Shown piece by piece: positions 35,786-45,157 of a stretch of 64,000 nt of DNA. The notes beneath the pieces are model-generated. The model was not told the origin of the DNA and did not search any database. It saw nothing but the letters and a program-made list of their open reading frames with translations. Source of the stretch: Mesorhizobium sp. M1C.F.Ca.ET.210.01.1.1 (GTDB lineage: Bacteria > Pseudomonadota > Alphaproteobacteria > Rhizobiales > Rhizobiaceae); NCBI RefSeq assembly GCF_004791585.1, contig NZ_SRUU01000027.1, positions 30,261 to 94,260 on the forward strand. The letters run 5' to 3'. Made by a program: the position numbers and the translations under genes. Each line of letters starts with the position of its first letter. Position 1 is the first letter of the stretch.

Positions 35786-36427
35786 ATGAAGGTAGCAGGC
35801 GGACAGGCAGAAGACGGCATTGTCATAGGCAACACCTATGACAAATATGGCACGCGGAACCCGATCGCCCGGCGTATGGTCGAGGGCTTCGAAAACGCAT
35901 TGTCTGGCTTGGTGGCAAAGGCCGATCCGGGCACTATTCACGAGGTCGGATGCGGCGAAGGCTACTGGGTCATGCGCTGGCTTGGCCAGGGCATCGATGC
36001 GCGCGGCAGCGACTTCTCCACACAGATCATCGGCATGGCAAAGGAGAACGCTCGTGGGCGCGATCTGGATCCTGGTCGGTTCGCCGTCCGCAGCATCTAT
36101 GAGGTGACGCCGGAACGCGACAGCGCCGACCTGGTCGTGTGCTGCGAGGTGATGGAGCATCTCGAGGAGCCGCAAAAGGCATTGCAGGCGCTGCAGCGTA
36201 TCGCAACCTCGGACCTTATCCTCAGCGTGCCTCGGGAGCCGCTTTGGCGTGTGCTCAATATGGCTCGCGGGAAATACGTGTCGGCTCTGGGAAACACGCC
36301 CGGTCATCTGCAGCACTGGTCGCAGCGCGGTTTCGTCTCCTTGGCGTCGCAGTTCTTTGATGTCGTCGAGGTCGTCTCGCCGCTCCCATGGACGATGGTG
36401 CACTGCAAGCCGAAGAAAAGGCACTGA
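35786..36427 (+). CDS. Class I SAM-dependent methyltransferase
   Basis: A 213-residue protein with EVGCGEGYWV as motif I and LVVCCEVMEHLEEP as the downstream motif. The start ATG at 35786 lies four bases after the previous stop and the next gene begins two bases after its end, so it is inside one plus-strand operon (34176-38378). The substrate is unknown; with the neighbouring methyltransferase it suggests a methylated glycan. Confidence 0.82.
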   Translation: MKVAGGQAEDGIVIGNTYDKYGTRNPIARRMVEGFENALSGLVAKADPGTIHEVGCGEGYWVMRWLGQGIDARGSDFSTQIIGMAKENARGRDLDPGRFAVRSIYEVTPERDSADLVVCCEVMEHLEEPQKALQALQRIATSDLILSVPREPLWRVLNMARGKYVSALGNTPGHLQHWSQRGFVSLASQFFDVVEVVSPLPWTMVHCKPKKRH

Positions 36428-36429
36428 CA

Positions 36430-37311
36430 ATGGCGCTTGGCCCGCGCGCCAAGACCTGGCTCAATCGCATCGGGGCTTTCCTGGGATTGGCCGGTGTTGT
36501 TTTCGTAGGGGTCAGGCTCCATGGCTACGCCGGCGAGATCGATTTGCACCGAATGACGGCCGGAAGCTACATCGCGATAGCCGCTCTGGCCGGCCTATGT
36601 GGAGCGTCGAACCTGCTGCTGGCCCTCGGCTGGCGACGGCTTATACACTACGCTGGCGTTCCGGTCTCGCGGTCTTGGGCGATCCACACTTATGCCGTCT
36701 CGCAGCTCGCCAAATATGTTCCCGGCAATATCTTCCAGTTCGCAGGCCGTCAGGCGATCGGCCTGGCGGCCGGCATCGGCAACGGGCCGCTGGCCAGATC
36801 GACTGTTTACGAACTGGCCTTTGTCATTGTCGGCGGACTTCTGTTTTCGCCGCTTGTGTTGCCGCTGGCCCTGACCGGCTTGCCGAATTGGTTCGGTTGG
36901 GCTTCTTTCGTCGCGGCAGTGGCGATCGCGTTTTGGCTGGCCGTTCGCACCGGCGGCGCAGATTTTGCTGCGGCCGCTGCCTTCTATCTCGCCTTTCTTG
37001 CGCTTTCGGGCGTGGTCTTTGCGGCAGCCAGTGATCTCGCCGGCGGCTCCGGCGACGTTGCGCTCTATCCAGCAATAGCCGGCGCCTATGTGGTTGCCTG
37101 GCTGGTGGGGCTTGTGACACCGGGAGCGCCGGCCGGCATCGGTATAAGGGAGGCGATTCTGATGGTTCTACTCGGCGGCCTCGGTGCCGAGCCTGTTATC
37201 CTTTTGGCGGTCGTGATCGGGCGGACTATCACGGTTCTGGGGGATCTCTTTTTTTTTGCCGGCGGCCAGATCGCCGGGCGTTTGTATCGAACAGGCGATG
37301 AACGAGGCTGA
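36430..37311 (+). CDS. Flippase-like membrane protein (LPG synthase TM / UPF0104 family)
   Basis: A 293-residue integral membrane protein with about eight hydrophobic segments, and the family-like stretches YAVSQLAKYVPGNIFQFAGRQAI and TPGAPAGIGIREAIL. The pattern GxxxxR-E in the last part is common to the AglD/MprF-TM family. Members next to DPM1-like GT2 enzymes are thought to act with lipid-linked sugars, for example in flipping them. The ATG at 36430 is two bases after the upstream methyltransferase. Confidence 0.75.
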   Translation: MALGPRAKTWLNRIGAFLGLAGVVFVGVRLHGYAGEIDLHRMTAGSYIAIAALAGLCGASNLLLALGWRRLIHYAGVPVSRSWAIHTYAVSQLAKYVPGNIFQFAGRQAIGLAAGIGNGPLARSTVYELAFVIVGGLLFSPLVLPLALTGLPNWFGWASFVAAVAIAFWLAVRTGGADFAAAAAFYLAFLALSGVVFAAASDLAGGSGDVALYPAIAGAYVVAWLVGLVTPGAPAGIGIREAILMVLLGGLGAEPVILLAVVIGRTITVLGDLFFFAGGQIAGRLYRTGDERG

Positions 37312-37334
37312 ACAACGCAGCAGATCTTTAGGTC

Positions 37335-38378
37335 ATGCTGGACGTTTTTGATAAGTCACAAGAGGCGACTACAATGCTCAAGGCCGCAGCGCTCAAGATC
37401 CCGCAAATCAAAAGACTGTGGCAAGATCGCGCCGACCTTCTGGCGCAACGCGATGTTTTGCTTCAGGAAAACGAGCGGTTGCGGTCTGACGAACCAAGAC
37501 CAGGCAGCGTATTCTTCCACTACAATTGCAACTTCGATGCGATAGGCACCATGAATGGCCACGCGCGTGGCGATCTGCAGCCGGATCCATGCTACGTTAC
37601 AAACTTTCTTGGAGTTAGAATTTCTCCCCGGTTTTTTCCGGATATTCTCGACGGCAAGGCGGGAACCATCGAGCCGATACCAATCCCCGCTAACTGGCAC
37701 GCCGACATTGCCGAATGGGCGGCTGCGCTCAGGGCTGTCGACCTTGCTACCGGACGATTCCGCGCTGTGGAGCTTGGATGCGGCTGGGGGTGTTGGTTGA
37801 ACAATACCGGCGCCGCCGCACGCTATAAAGGACTTGCGGTCGAACTGATCGGCATCGAAGGCGACAGCGAACATGTCGCCTACGCCCACGAGGCTGCGGC
37901 GGCCAATGGCTTTTCAAATGACGAGTTCCGCATCATCCATGGCGTCGCCGCACCGGAAAAAGGCGTGGCGCTCTTTCCGGTAGTTGAAAATGCCGGCGCA
38001 TCCTGGGGCTCGGAACCGATCCTGAATGCGACGCCAAGACAGATCAAGGAGGCCACGGCGTCCGGCCACTATCAACAGCTCGCCGCCTTCCCGCTGTCCG
38101 AAATCGTTAGGGGCGAGCCGGTCGACCTCCTGCATATCGATATTCAGGGCGGCGAGGCAAATTTCATCGATGCTGCTATCGCCGACCTCAATAGATTTGT
38201 TCGCTACATCGTCATCGGTACGCATTCCCGTCAGCTCGAGGGGCGGATTATGAGTATCCTCTTGAGCCAAGGTTGGAAGCTCGAGATGGAACGCCCGGCA
38301 ATCATCGGATTGCCCGATGGGCGACCGCAGATTCTAGTGGATGGTGTCCAAGGCTGGCGGAACGCTGGCGCCGTGTAA
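37335..38378 (+). CDS. FkbM-type methyltransferase with N-terminal coil
   Basis: A 347-residue protein. Residues 20-50 (KRLWQDRADLLAQRDVLLQENERLR) look like a short coiled coil. The methyltransferase part has FRAVELGCGWGCWLNNTG, IGIEGDSEHV and the FkbM-typical LLHIDIQGGEANFI. It most likely O-methylates a sugar. It is the last gene of the tight plus-strand run; a 574-base gap follows. Confidence 0.78.
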   Translation: MLDVFDKSQEATTMLKAAALKIPQIKRLWQDRADLLAQRDVLLQENERLRSDEPRPGSVFFHYNCNFDAIGTMNGHARGDLQPDPCYVTNFLGVRISPRFFPDILDGKAGTIEPIPIPANWHADIAEWAAALRAVDLATGRFRAVELGCGWGCWLNNTGAAARYKGLAVELIGIEGDSEHVAYAHEAAAANGFSNDEFRIIHGVAAPEKGVALFPVVENAGASWGSEPILNATPRQIKEATASGHYQQLAAFPLSEIVRGEPVDLLHIDIQGGEANFIDAAIADLNRFVRYIVIGTHSRQLEGRIMSILLSQGWKLEMERPAIIGLPDGRPQILVDGVQGWRNAGAV

Positions 38379-38952
38379 AGCCATCGAGCCTGCGGAAACT
38401 TCATGCTTCGGCGTGACAAACGGAAAGAATGCCAGAAGACGACAACGGTGTTTACGGCCGCGGTACCCGGAAGCGGTGATGCACAGCCTTCAATAACAGC
38501 CGGCCGACCTTGGCCCCGCGTCGTGGCGCGCAAGGCCCGGAAGACCTCCGTCGCCGCCCAGTCTATGTCGGCCACTTTGCGCGCATCGCCGACCTCGACT
38601 TCTTGTGGGGTGGACTGCCGCAAACGTCAATGTCGCCCAGATCAGGAAGCTCGTCGGCAACGTCGTAACGGATAATGATTTTTCTTTTTGTCTTTGCAGA
38701 TCGCGTATGTTTTTGCTGCCGCTTTGCCCGAGGACTTGAAAGCAGGGACCGGCGATGGCAAGGATGTCCAATGGACTTTCTCGGGAAGGCAATATGACGG
38801 CAGTCTTGGCGGGCGGCCCGGCGCCGATCACAGGTTATGCGATGACGCCCCGTGGCTCGAAGCCAAATATTGACGGTCATTGCATCGAACCCGCGCTTAA
38901 ACACGCGCTGCCCGCAATGATCCCGTCGTCAGCCTGCCTTGATTTTTAAGCG
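38379..38952. other. Gene-poor gap with possible decayed sequence
   Basis: 574 bases between the FkbM gene and the membrane protein. Short overlapping frames exist on both strands (for example a minus-strand frame from 38623), but none has a credible start or a recognisable family. It may hold a decayed gene and the promoter of the membrane protein; I see no RNA gene. Confidence 0.4.
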
Positions 38953-40674
38953 GTGAAAACAGTTCATATGCGAACGCTCACATTTGTTGGCGCGGTATGC
39001 TTGTTCCCTATCGTGCTCCTAGTCAATGGGGCCGTGCCTAGCGTTCTGGCCCCGACCGCAGGGCAACTTCTTTGGGTGACTGGCTTCGCTCAATCATTCG
39101 CAAGAGACACTTCGCTTTATGCTCACAACTTCGGTCTACCAGACCCTGCCGCGATGGCGTTTGGGGTTTCAATCGCTCTCCCGCAGGCTGTCCTCATCGA
39201 CCTAGGGATCAACCCGACGACAGCCTATGTGATCATTGTCGCCGCATGGCTCGCTGTCGGTTATTGGAGCGCCTATCAGTTTGCTAGATGGCTTGGCGCA
39301 GGCCGGCCAGCGTCGGTCATGAGCGCACTGGTGTGGTGCACATTACCGGTTATCTGGGTGCATCAGGGTTATTCAGCGGCCGCGTCGGGCATGGTCATAC
39401 TGCCACTCACTATGCTCTTTGCATTTCGGATCATCCACGGTGACACCCGTCTGGTCACTTGCGCTAGCTTTGTAGGTGCCTGCTGGATCGCGGTCTTCAT
39501 GGATGGCTATACGTTCATGATGCTGGCTGTCGCCTCCGGGTTGGCTCTGGTTTTGGTGGGCATTCATGATCGAAAAAATTGGCACCAGATCATTCCTAGA
39601 CTTCTAGCGATAGGTCTCGGGCTTGGGACTGCCTATGTCGCCTACGCTTTGTACGAAGGCAGGGCAGACTTTGGCGGCTACCCGATCGAGTTCTTTCGGG
39701 CCTATGGGGCTAACATTGAATTTTTCTTCACGCCAACCAAAGGGCTGATGTCGCTTACCGACCTGATCGGCTGGGGCAAAGATCGTGCGGCATCGATGTA
39801 TTTCGGCGATCCGTCCGTCTACCAGGCGACGTTTGCCGGCGCGCTCATTGGACTGGCGCTTTTTGCCTTCGCAACCAGAAGGGTTAAGCCGGAGCATAGG
39901 ACATTGCTCGCCCTGATCGCGCTCTTCGCGTTCTGGATGGCCTTGGGGCCAACCGTCAAACTGTTCACGCACCGCCCGCCAGGTCTCGATAATATGATGC
40001 CTGACGGCTATGGGTGGTTCCCCACGGGCAACAGTTGGTTGATGAACTTGCCTGGTTTCCAGAGCATGCGCGCATCGTACAGGTGGTCTGCACTGGCCCT
40101 GTTTGGTTGTTGGGCGCTCGTTGTCTCGATGGTGGCCAGCGGCAGGCTGTCCATTAGGGCGAGAGCTGGGCTACTGATCGCCCTGTTTGCCTTCAACATT
40201 CCATCGGCAACACAGTTTGCAAGCTACAAGGCATCAAAGGATAGCGTTGATGCAATGATGGCGGAAATGTCGTCTTGGCGGTCAGATTTTCACAGCGGCG
40301 AGATGGTAGCTTTCCTACCCTATGGGAATGACTTCTTGGCAAATGTGGCTGCGAACGAACTTGACATCCGCACCTACAACATCGGCGGTGACAAAAACCA
40401 GTTGATGGCGCAGCGATCTTGGCCGGACGAAATGAGCACCTTCCAGTTTGGCCAACAGGGTCCGGACTTTGCTAAGAATGTACAAGCCCTGCTTGAAAGT
40501 GGAAAGGTCGACGCAGTCGTGTTTCCGTACGTCGATATGCTATGGGCGCCACACTATTGGCCTGTCCCCGACGATCAAAAGGATAACCTAGAGCCAATCG
40601 CCCGCCAAATCGACGCGCTGCCAGGATATGACGGCGTCTATTCGCAGCACTATGCGGTGCTTCGAAAGCGCTAG
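38953..40674 (+). CDS. Large polytopic membrane protein, GT-C-like
   Basis: A 573-residue protein with about ten membrane segments through residue 420 and a soluble C-terminal region (about 430-573, including VAFLPYGNDFLANVAANELDIRTYNIGG). The overall shape, helices followed by a periplasmic domain, is that of GT-C glycosyltransferases using polyprenyl-phosphate sugars, but I do not recognise a diagnostic motif. Start GTG at 38953, or ATG at 38968. Base composition is visibly lower in G+C than the glg genes, hinting at transfer. Convergent with the gene at 40923. Confidence 0.6.
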   Translation: MKTVHMRTLTFVGAVCLFPIVLLVNGAVPSVLAPTAGQLLWVTGFAQSFARDTSLYAHNFGLPDPAAMAFGVSIALPQAVLIDLGINPTTAYVIIVAAWLAVGYWSAYQFARWLGAGRPASVMSALVWCTLPVIWVHQGYSAAASGMVILPLTMLFAFRIIHGDTRLVTCASFVGACWIAVFMDGYTFMMLAVASGLALVLVGIHDRKNWHQIIPRLLAIGLGLGTAYVAYALYEGRADFGGYPIEFFRAYGANIEFFFTPTKGLMSLTDLIGWGKDRAASMYFGDPSVYQATFAGALIGLALFAFATRRVKPEHRTLLALIALFAFWMALGPTVKLFTHRPPGLDNMMPDGYGWFPTGNSWLMNLPGFQSMRASYRWSALALFGCWALVVSMVASGRLSIRARAGLLIALFAFNIPSATQFASYKASKDSVDAMMAEMSSWRSDFHSGEMVAFLPYGNDFLANVAANELDIRTYNIGGDKNQLMAQRSWPDEMSTFQFGQQGPDFAKNVQALLESGKVDAVVFPYVDMLWAPHYWPVPDDQKDNLEPIARQIDALPGYDGVYSQHYAVLRKR

Positions 40675-40922
40675 CCTTCTTTCGGCTTGGGCCCGGGAAT
40701 TGTCATATGCGACGTGACATATATAACATGTGTTCGATCTGCACCCGCTTCTCGGGTGATACGTAGATACGTAGGCCAGCATCGCGATATCGGCGCTAAC
40801 TTAGGGTGTCGAAGCTGGCTTGCTCAGCTTAAGGTTTGTCGGCTTCGTTGCCTTGTCATCAATGCATTCTCTGTACCATCTGGGACACTGACGACCCGGC
40901 TTTAAGACCCGAGCCACTTGCT

Positions 40923-43793
40923 TTACAGGGCTACGCGCAGCGGGCTGCCGAACCAACTCACCCCTTCTTGGACAAGTTCGATGTCGACAAACGCGCCGCC
41001 GCGCTCTTTTAATGAGGCGGGTATGTTAAGGCCCATATAGTGCGTATCACCCGGTGCCAGCACAAACGGGATGTGAGCGCGCGTATTGTCATACTGAAAG
41101 CGCTCGCCCGCAATGTCGACTGCGTGATAGCCTAGCGCAATTCCCAAGCGCCTGTCGGTCGGCCCGAAGCTCGACCACACTGTCCCCGATAGGTTGGTCA
41201 CACTGACAACGATCTTCAGCGCAGTGCCGTCATCGGTCTTGTAAGGGCCTTCCACGAGTTCGAGGCGGTGGACGCGTTCGTCCCCCTCGAGCACTGCTGC
41301 GATCCGTGTGTCGCCAAGATCGGTGGGCGGCGCGAAAGGCCTGGGGGACTGCGGCTCATAGACCTTGTACCACTCATGCCCGACGACGACATCTTGAAGC
41401 TGCGCCGCGCTTTCAGACCAGGTTGGCCACGGCGTCAAGCTGGACTCGGCAGGTGCGTCCTTCAGGAAGCTCTTGACCTCCGTGGCGAGCGCGGCAGAAG
41501 AGCCGACCTCGAAGAAATGCGCCGCAGCCGCACCTTTGCCCACTTCGCGGAACACCGGAATGTCGCTGGCGAGCACAGGCTTGCCGAAATGGCCTGCCTC
41601 GACGATAGGCAAGCCGAAACCTTCGGCAAAGGAGGCAGCGATCAAGGCGTCGCACGTTTCGTAGAGAGTGCCCAGCTCGCTATCGTCGACCTTTTCGTGC
41701 AAATGCAGGCGCTTGCCAAATTCGGCATGGTTGCGAATGCGGTGTGCAAGATGCGAGATGCCCCAGCCGATCTTTCCAACGATGACGAGCTCGGCGTCGG
41801 CACCCTCGGCCCACAATGCCTCAAAGGCTTCCAGCGCCACGCGGTGGCCCTTGCGCGGCTCCAGCGTTCCGACCATCAGGAAGCGAGGGCGGGCCGCGTC
41901 ATTGCTGCGCCGAATTGGCTCCGGCGGAGACTCCATCGTCGCGAAATCCGCGCCGAGCTGCCAGTAGCCGACTTTCATTCGGCGCGGAAACCGGATGCCT
42001 TCGAGCAAATCTAGCAATTCGTCGGCAACTGCGCGTGAGATGCAGATAATGCCGGAGGAATAGATGAGCGCGGTTTGAAACCAGGCGCTGAAAATAGGCG
42101 GCATGCCTTCATGGCAAAAGGCGGCCGAACGCAAGGGAACCGTGTCGTAAAGACAGGATATGACGTCACCGCCTTTGAGCAAGACCGGGCGAAGAAATGC
42201 CGGATGAAGAGTATGGAAAGGCCACGAACTGTCCAGCATCAAGACCGTGTCGCCGGTCTGGGGCCGGAGCCGGTTCAACTGCTGTTTCGAAGGCGGGCGT
42301 CCTGTCCATTCCCTCGCGAAATACCAGCCAGATGTGTCGTCGCAGAACGAGATGTACTTATCCTCATCCCTTGACCCTTGAGGGAACATACTTTCGCAGA
42401 TCCGTCGAACAACGCGTTGGATGCCGGTCCTGTGGTCGTCTATCAGTGTTGCACTGGCGTCCACCAGAAGTCGCGGCCTCGTCGGCTCCGGCTCGGCGAG
42501 GGCCATCAAGGTCGACAGGTCTTCCTCTTCATTTTCCTTGATGGTGCCAAGCGCTTCGACTAGGTCGACCTGCGGCGCAGACATGCGGCGGTCGAGTCCG
42601 CGCAGGCCCTGAACGACATGGTCGGCGACGTTCCGCCAACTGAACGTGTCGATTCTTTCCCGCGCGAGTTCTTTCAGCTTGAGTGCATCGACTTTGCCGG
42701 CTGCTACTGTTTCGATCTTCTCCGCAAGGTCCAAAGGTGATGCGGGGTCAAAGAGCAAAGCGTCATCTCCGACAACCTCGGGAACTGCACCCGCTCTGGC
42801 CGCGATTGCAGGCGTTCCACAGGCGATTGCCTCCAGGGCCGTCAGCCCGAAGCCTTCCATGAAGGAGGGCTGAATCAAGGCTATCGCTCCCTTGTATAAA
42901 CGAACCAGCGTCCGGTCGTCGACCGCGCCTGCGAATACGATCCGGTCAGCCGACAAGCCATGCGATCGCCAGATGCTGGAATATTCGCTTTTTTCGCTGG
43001 CGTTAATCTCCCCCGCAATAACGAACGCCAAACATTCCTGCAGCGATTTTGAAATTCTTTGAAACGCCGCTGGGATTATTTCGAGATTTTTTCGCCAATC
43101 TAAACCACCGACATAAAGTATATATTTTTCGCTATTTCTCTTATTGTCGGCGTTATCGTTTATAAGTTGAACAAAACTGTCAGATATACCAGTTCCAATA
43201 CATATTTCATTTGATAATTCGGAGAAATGCCGGAATTCCCGGGAAGAGAAATCCGAAATGGTGAATGCCAGATCAAAATTCTCGTATTTTGAAAGGCGGC
43301 GATAGTAATATTCCCGTTGACGGGTATCGCGCATGTATTTGTCGGGAAATCTGAACGGAATCGCGTCATAAAAAATGGCGGCTGTTCTGACCGTCGCCAA
43401 TGGGCCGCCGAGATATGGGACGGCCAGGTCGACGGCGCCTTCGAACGGGCTCGCAGACAGGGCAACGTCTGGACCGAGTTTATTGACGTGATGGACGAGC
43501 GCCAATTCGCTGCGACCGCGCCACGCCGTGTGGCCGTAGTCGGCTTCCCCCCCTTCGACCTTCCCGTGCCAGGTATAGATACGATCAGACGGCACGATGC
43601 CTGAAAGCAGCGATCGCGCAGCAATTGTAGCCTCAGGCATCGCGGCGTTAAGCGAAACCAGAAGTTCAATGCCGCTTTCGTGGGACGAAAGGGCGCGGAG
43701 CAGATCCAACACGTACCGCCCAATTCCACGTTTTCGGCTATGTGTCTGCAGACATTGGCCGTCGACCCAAAGTCTCAATGGCTGTGAGGTCAT
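40923..43793 (-). CDS. Two-domain GT4 glycosyltransferase with C-terminal beta-rich domain
   Basis: A 956-residue protein. Two GT-B glycosyltransferase modules lie in tandem: the first has LYVGGLDWRKNLE and SFMEGFGLTALEAIACGTP, the second FLMVGTLEPRKGH and SFAEGFGLPIVEAGHFGKPV. The last 100 residues (VSVTNLSGTVWSSFGPTDRR to the end) form a separate domain resembling the glycan-binding module of Wzt-type proteins. Two active sites suggest that it adds two linkages, as in enzymes that make homopolymer or repeating rhamnan/mannan chains. ATG at 43793, GGAAAG upstream, two bases after the methyltransferase stop. The segment 43000-43330 is strikingly AT-rich. Confidence 0.87.
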   Translation of the reverse strand: MTSQPLRLWVDGQCLQTHSRKRGIGRYVLDLLRALSSHESGIELLVSLNAAMPEATIAARSLLSGIVPSDRIYTWHGKVEGGEADYGHTAWRGRSELALVHHVNKLGPDVALSASPFEGAVDLAVPYLGGPLATVRTAAIFYDAIPFRFPDKYMRDTRQREYYYRRLSKYENFDLAFTISDFSSREFRHFSELSNEICIGTGISDSFVQLINDNADNKRNSEKYILYVGGLDWRKNLEIIPAAFQRISKSLQECLAFVIAGEINASEKSEYSSIWRSHGLSADRIVFAGAVDDRTLVRLYKGAIALIQPSFMEGFGLTALEAIACGTPAIAARAGAVPEVVGDDALLFDPASPLDLAEKIETVAAGKVDALKLKELARERIDTFSWRNVADHVVQGLRGLDRRMSAPQVDLVEALGTIKENEEEDLSTLMALAEPEPTRPRLLVDASATLIDDHRTGIQRVVRRICESMFPQGSRDEDKYISFCDDTSGWYFAREWTGRPPSKQQLNRLRPQTGDTVLMLDSSWPFHTLHPAFLRPVLLKGGDVISCLYDTVPLRSAAFCHEGMPPIFSAWFQTALIYSSGIICISRAVADELLDLLEGIRFPRRMKVGYWQLGADFATMESPPEPIRRSNDAARPRFLMVGTLEPRKGHRVALEAFEALWAEGADAELVIVGKIGWGISHLAHRIRNHAEFGKRLHLHEKVDDSELGTLYETCDALIAASFAEGFGLPIVEAGHFGKPVLASDIPVFREVGKGAAAAHFFEVGSSAALATEVKSFLKDAPAESSLTPWPTWSESAAQLQDVVVGHEWYKVYEPQSPRPFAPPTDLGDTRIAAVLEGDERVHRLELVEGPYKTDDGTALKIVVSVTNLSGTVWSSFGPTDRRLGIALGYHAVDIAGERFQYDNTRAHIPFVLAPGDTHYMGLNIPASLKERGGAFVDIELVQEGVSWFGSPLRVAL

Positions 43794-43795
43794 TT

Positions 43796-45157
43796 CTACT
43801 TTCCAGCCCTGAGGCGTTTGCGCCACGCACCAAGCACAACGGGGTCCGGCTCAAGCTTCCAGCCTGTGTCGACGGCGACCAAACCGCTGTTTGCCCGTGC
43901 GAAACCCAAAAGGCGACGTTCGAGTGGCGGAACGAGCCGCACAACCCGCTGGACAACTGCTGTCGTGCGAGGTCTTCGGCGCAACCATAGCAGGCCATGC
44001 TGCATCACAAGTTTGATATTTGCCTTTGGAACTCGGCCAATAGCGCAGAAGCTATCGACAAGACCACGAATTGGCGCTGTGACTCTCCACGAGGTCGAAT
44101 TCTGAAACGCTGCTACCTGATCTGTCAGTTGTTGAACCTCTTTCTTAAGAGTCGCGACGCGTTCGCCCAAGCGAGCTATTTCGGCATCTCGCTCAGCCAG
44201 AGCGTTATCTTTTGCTTTGGCATTCTCCAATTGCCTGGCGAGTGAAGCCATCGTGCCCTGAAGCGCAATGTTTCCGATTCGCACCAACTCCGACTGGGCG
44301 GCGAGGTTGTCGGTCATTTGCCGGAGCTGATCCGCAGTGGAGGACATGGTTGTCTTGATCGCTTTCGACATGCCGACAATCTCGTCATCCGCGGAACGGA
44401 TCCATTCTTTTATTTTTCCTGTGTCGGTGGGCGCCGGTTGTGATGATGCATAGACAAATGCGGCAAGCGACCCCGGTTCTTCTTCAGACTGTTTGTCACG
44501 CTTCCTCGCCAGGCAGGCGTAGTCGCGCGCCACTTCGAACATGAGGTGGACGCTGCGCTCCATCGGCCCCGCATCGATCATTGGCGCGCCGTTCAACCTC
44601 AGGATCGCCGTTTCCGCGAAGCCGGCCTGTCCCACCAGGAATTCGAGCAGATCCGGCGGCAAGGGGCTTTTGTGGGTCGGATCGAGATGAAAGGTGTACG
44701 TGCCGACCGAGATGTTTTCTGGGTTGGGTGTTTCCAGGATCAGCAGGCCGTCGTCGGTCAGCACCCTTTGGCATTCATCGAGCAGCCCGATCAGGTAATC
44801 GGTCGGCACATGCTCGACCATGTGAAAGGCCGAAATGACCGCCACGCTGTTGTCAGGCCTGCCGCCTAGATGTCCGAGCGCGTCCTGCAACTCGACCTTG
44901 AGGCCGTTGTCGATGGCCTCCTGCGCCATGCGTGCATTCGTGTCAACGCCCACCCCTTCCAGCCCGGCCTCGGCGAGTACTTCCAGCCACTCGCCGCGTC
45001 CGCAGCCAAGATCGATCGCAAGAGTAGGTCCCTCTGCCTGTCTCGGCACTTGCGCCAACAGGGGGCGGTAGATCTTGAGCCGTTCCTTGACGAGTTCCCT
45101 CGATCCGCGAAAACGATCCTCGAAGGCCTTGTACAGATCATCGAAGCTCTTGTTCAT
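43796..45157 (-). CDS. Methyltransferase with long coiled coil (WbdD-like chain-terminator candidate)
   Basis: A 453-residue protein. Residues 45-215 are a class I methyltransferase (AIDLGCGRGEW at 48-57, GVDTNA, FHMVEHVP). Residues about 255-352 form a heptad-rich coiled coil, followed by QNSTSWRVTAPIRG, a segment seen in O-antigen export clusters, and a C-terminal basic helix region. In E. coli O8/O9 WbdD, a methyltransferase joined to a coiled coil caps the O-antigen and acts as a length ruler; here no kinase domain is present. It lies between wzt (ATGA overlap) and the two-domain GT4. Confidence 0.85.
   Translation of the reverse strand: MNKSFDDLYKAFEDRFRGSRELVKERLKIYRPLLAQVPRQAEGPTLAIDLGCGRGEWLEVLAEAGLEGVGVDTNARMAQEAIDNGLKVELQDALGHLGGRPDNSVAVISAFHMVEHVPTDYLIGLLDECQRVLTDDGLLILETPNPENISVGTYTFHLDPTHKSPLPPDLLEFLVGQAGFAETAILRLNGAPMIDAGPMERSVHLMFEVARDYACLARKRDKQSEEEPGSLAAFVYASSQPAPTDTGKIKEWIRSADDEIVGMSKAIKTTMSSTADQLRQMTDNLAAQSELVRIGNIALQGTMASLARQLENAKAKDNALAERDAEIARLGERVATLKKEVQQLTDQVAAFQNSTSWRVTAPIRGLVDSFCAIGRVPKANIKLVMQHGLLWLRRRPRTTAVVQRVVRLVPPLERRLLGFARANSGLVAVDTGWKLEPDPVVLGAWRKRLRAGK

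Noticed and set aside
40675..40922. Small gene or RNA in the convergent spacer
   Set aside because: A 72-codon frame exists but has no ribosome binding site or family resemblance, and no stable RNA structure was evident.
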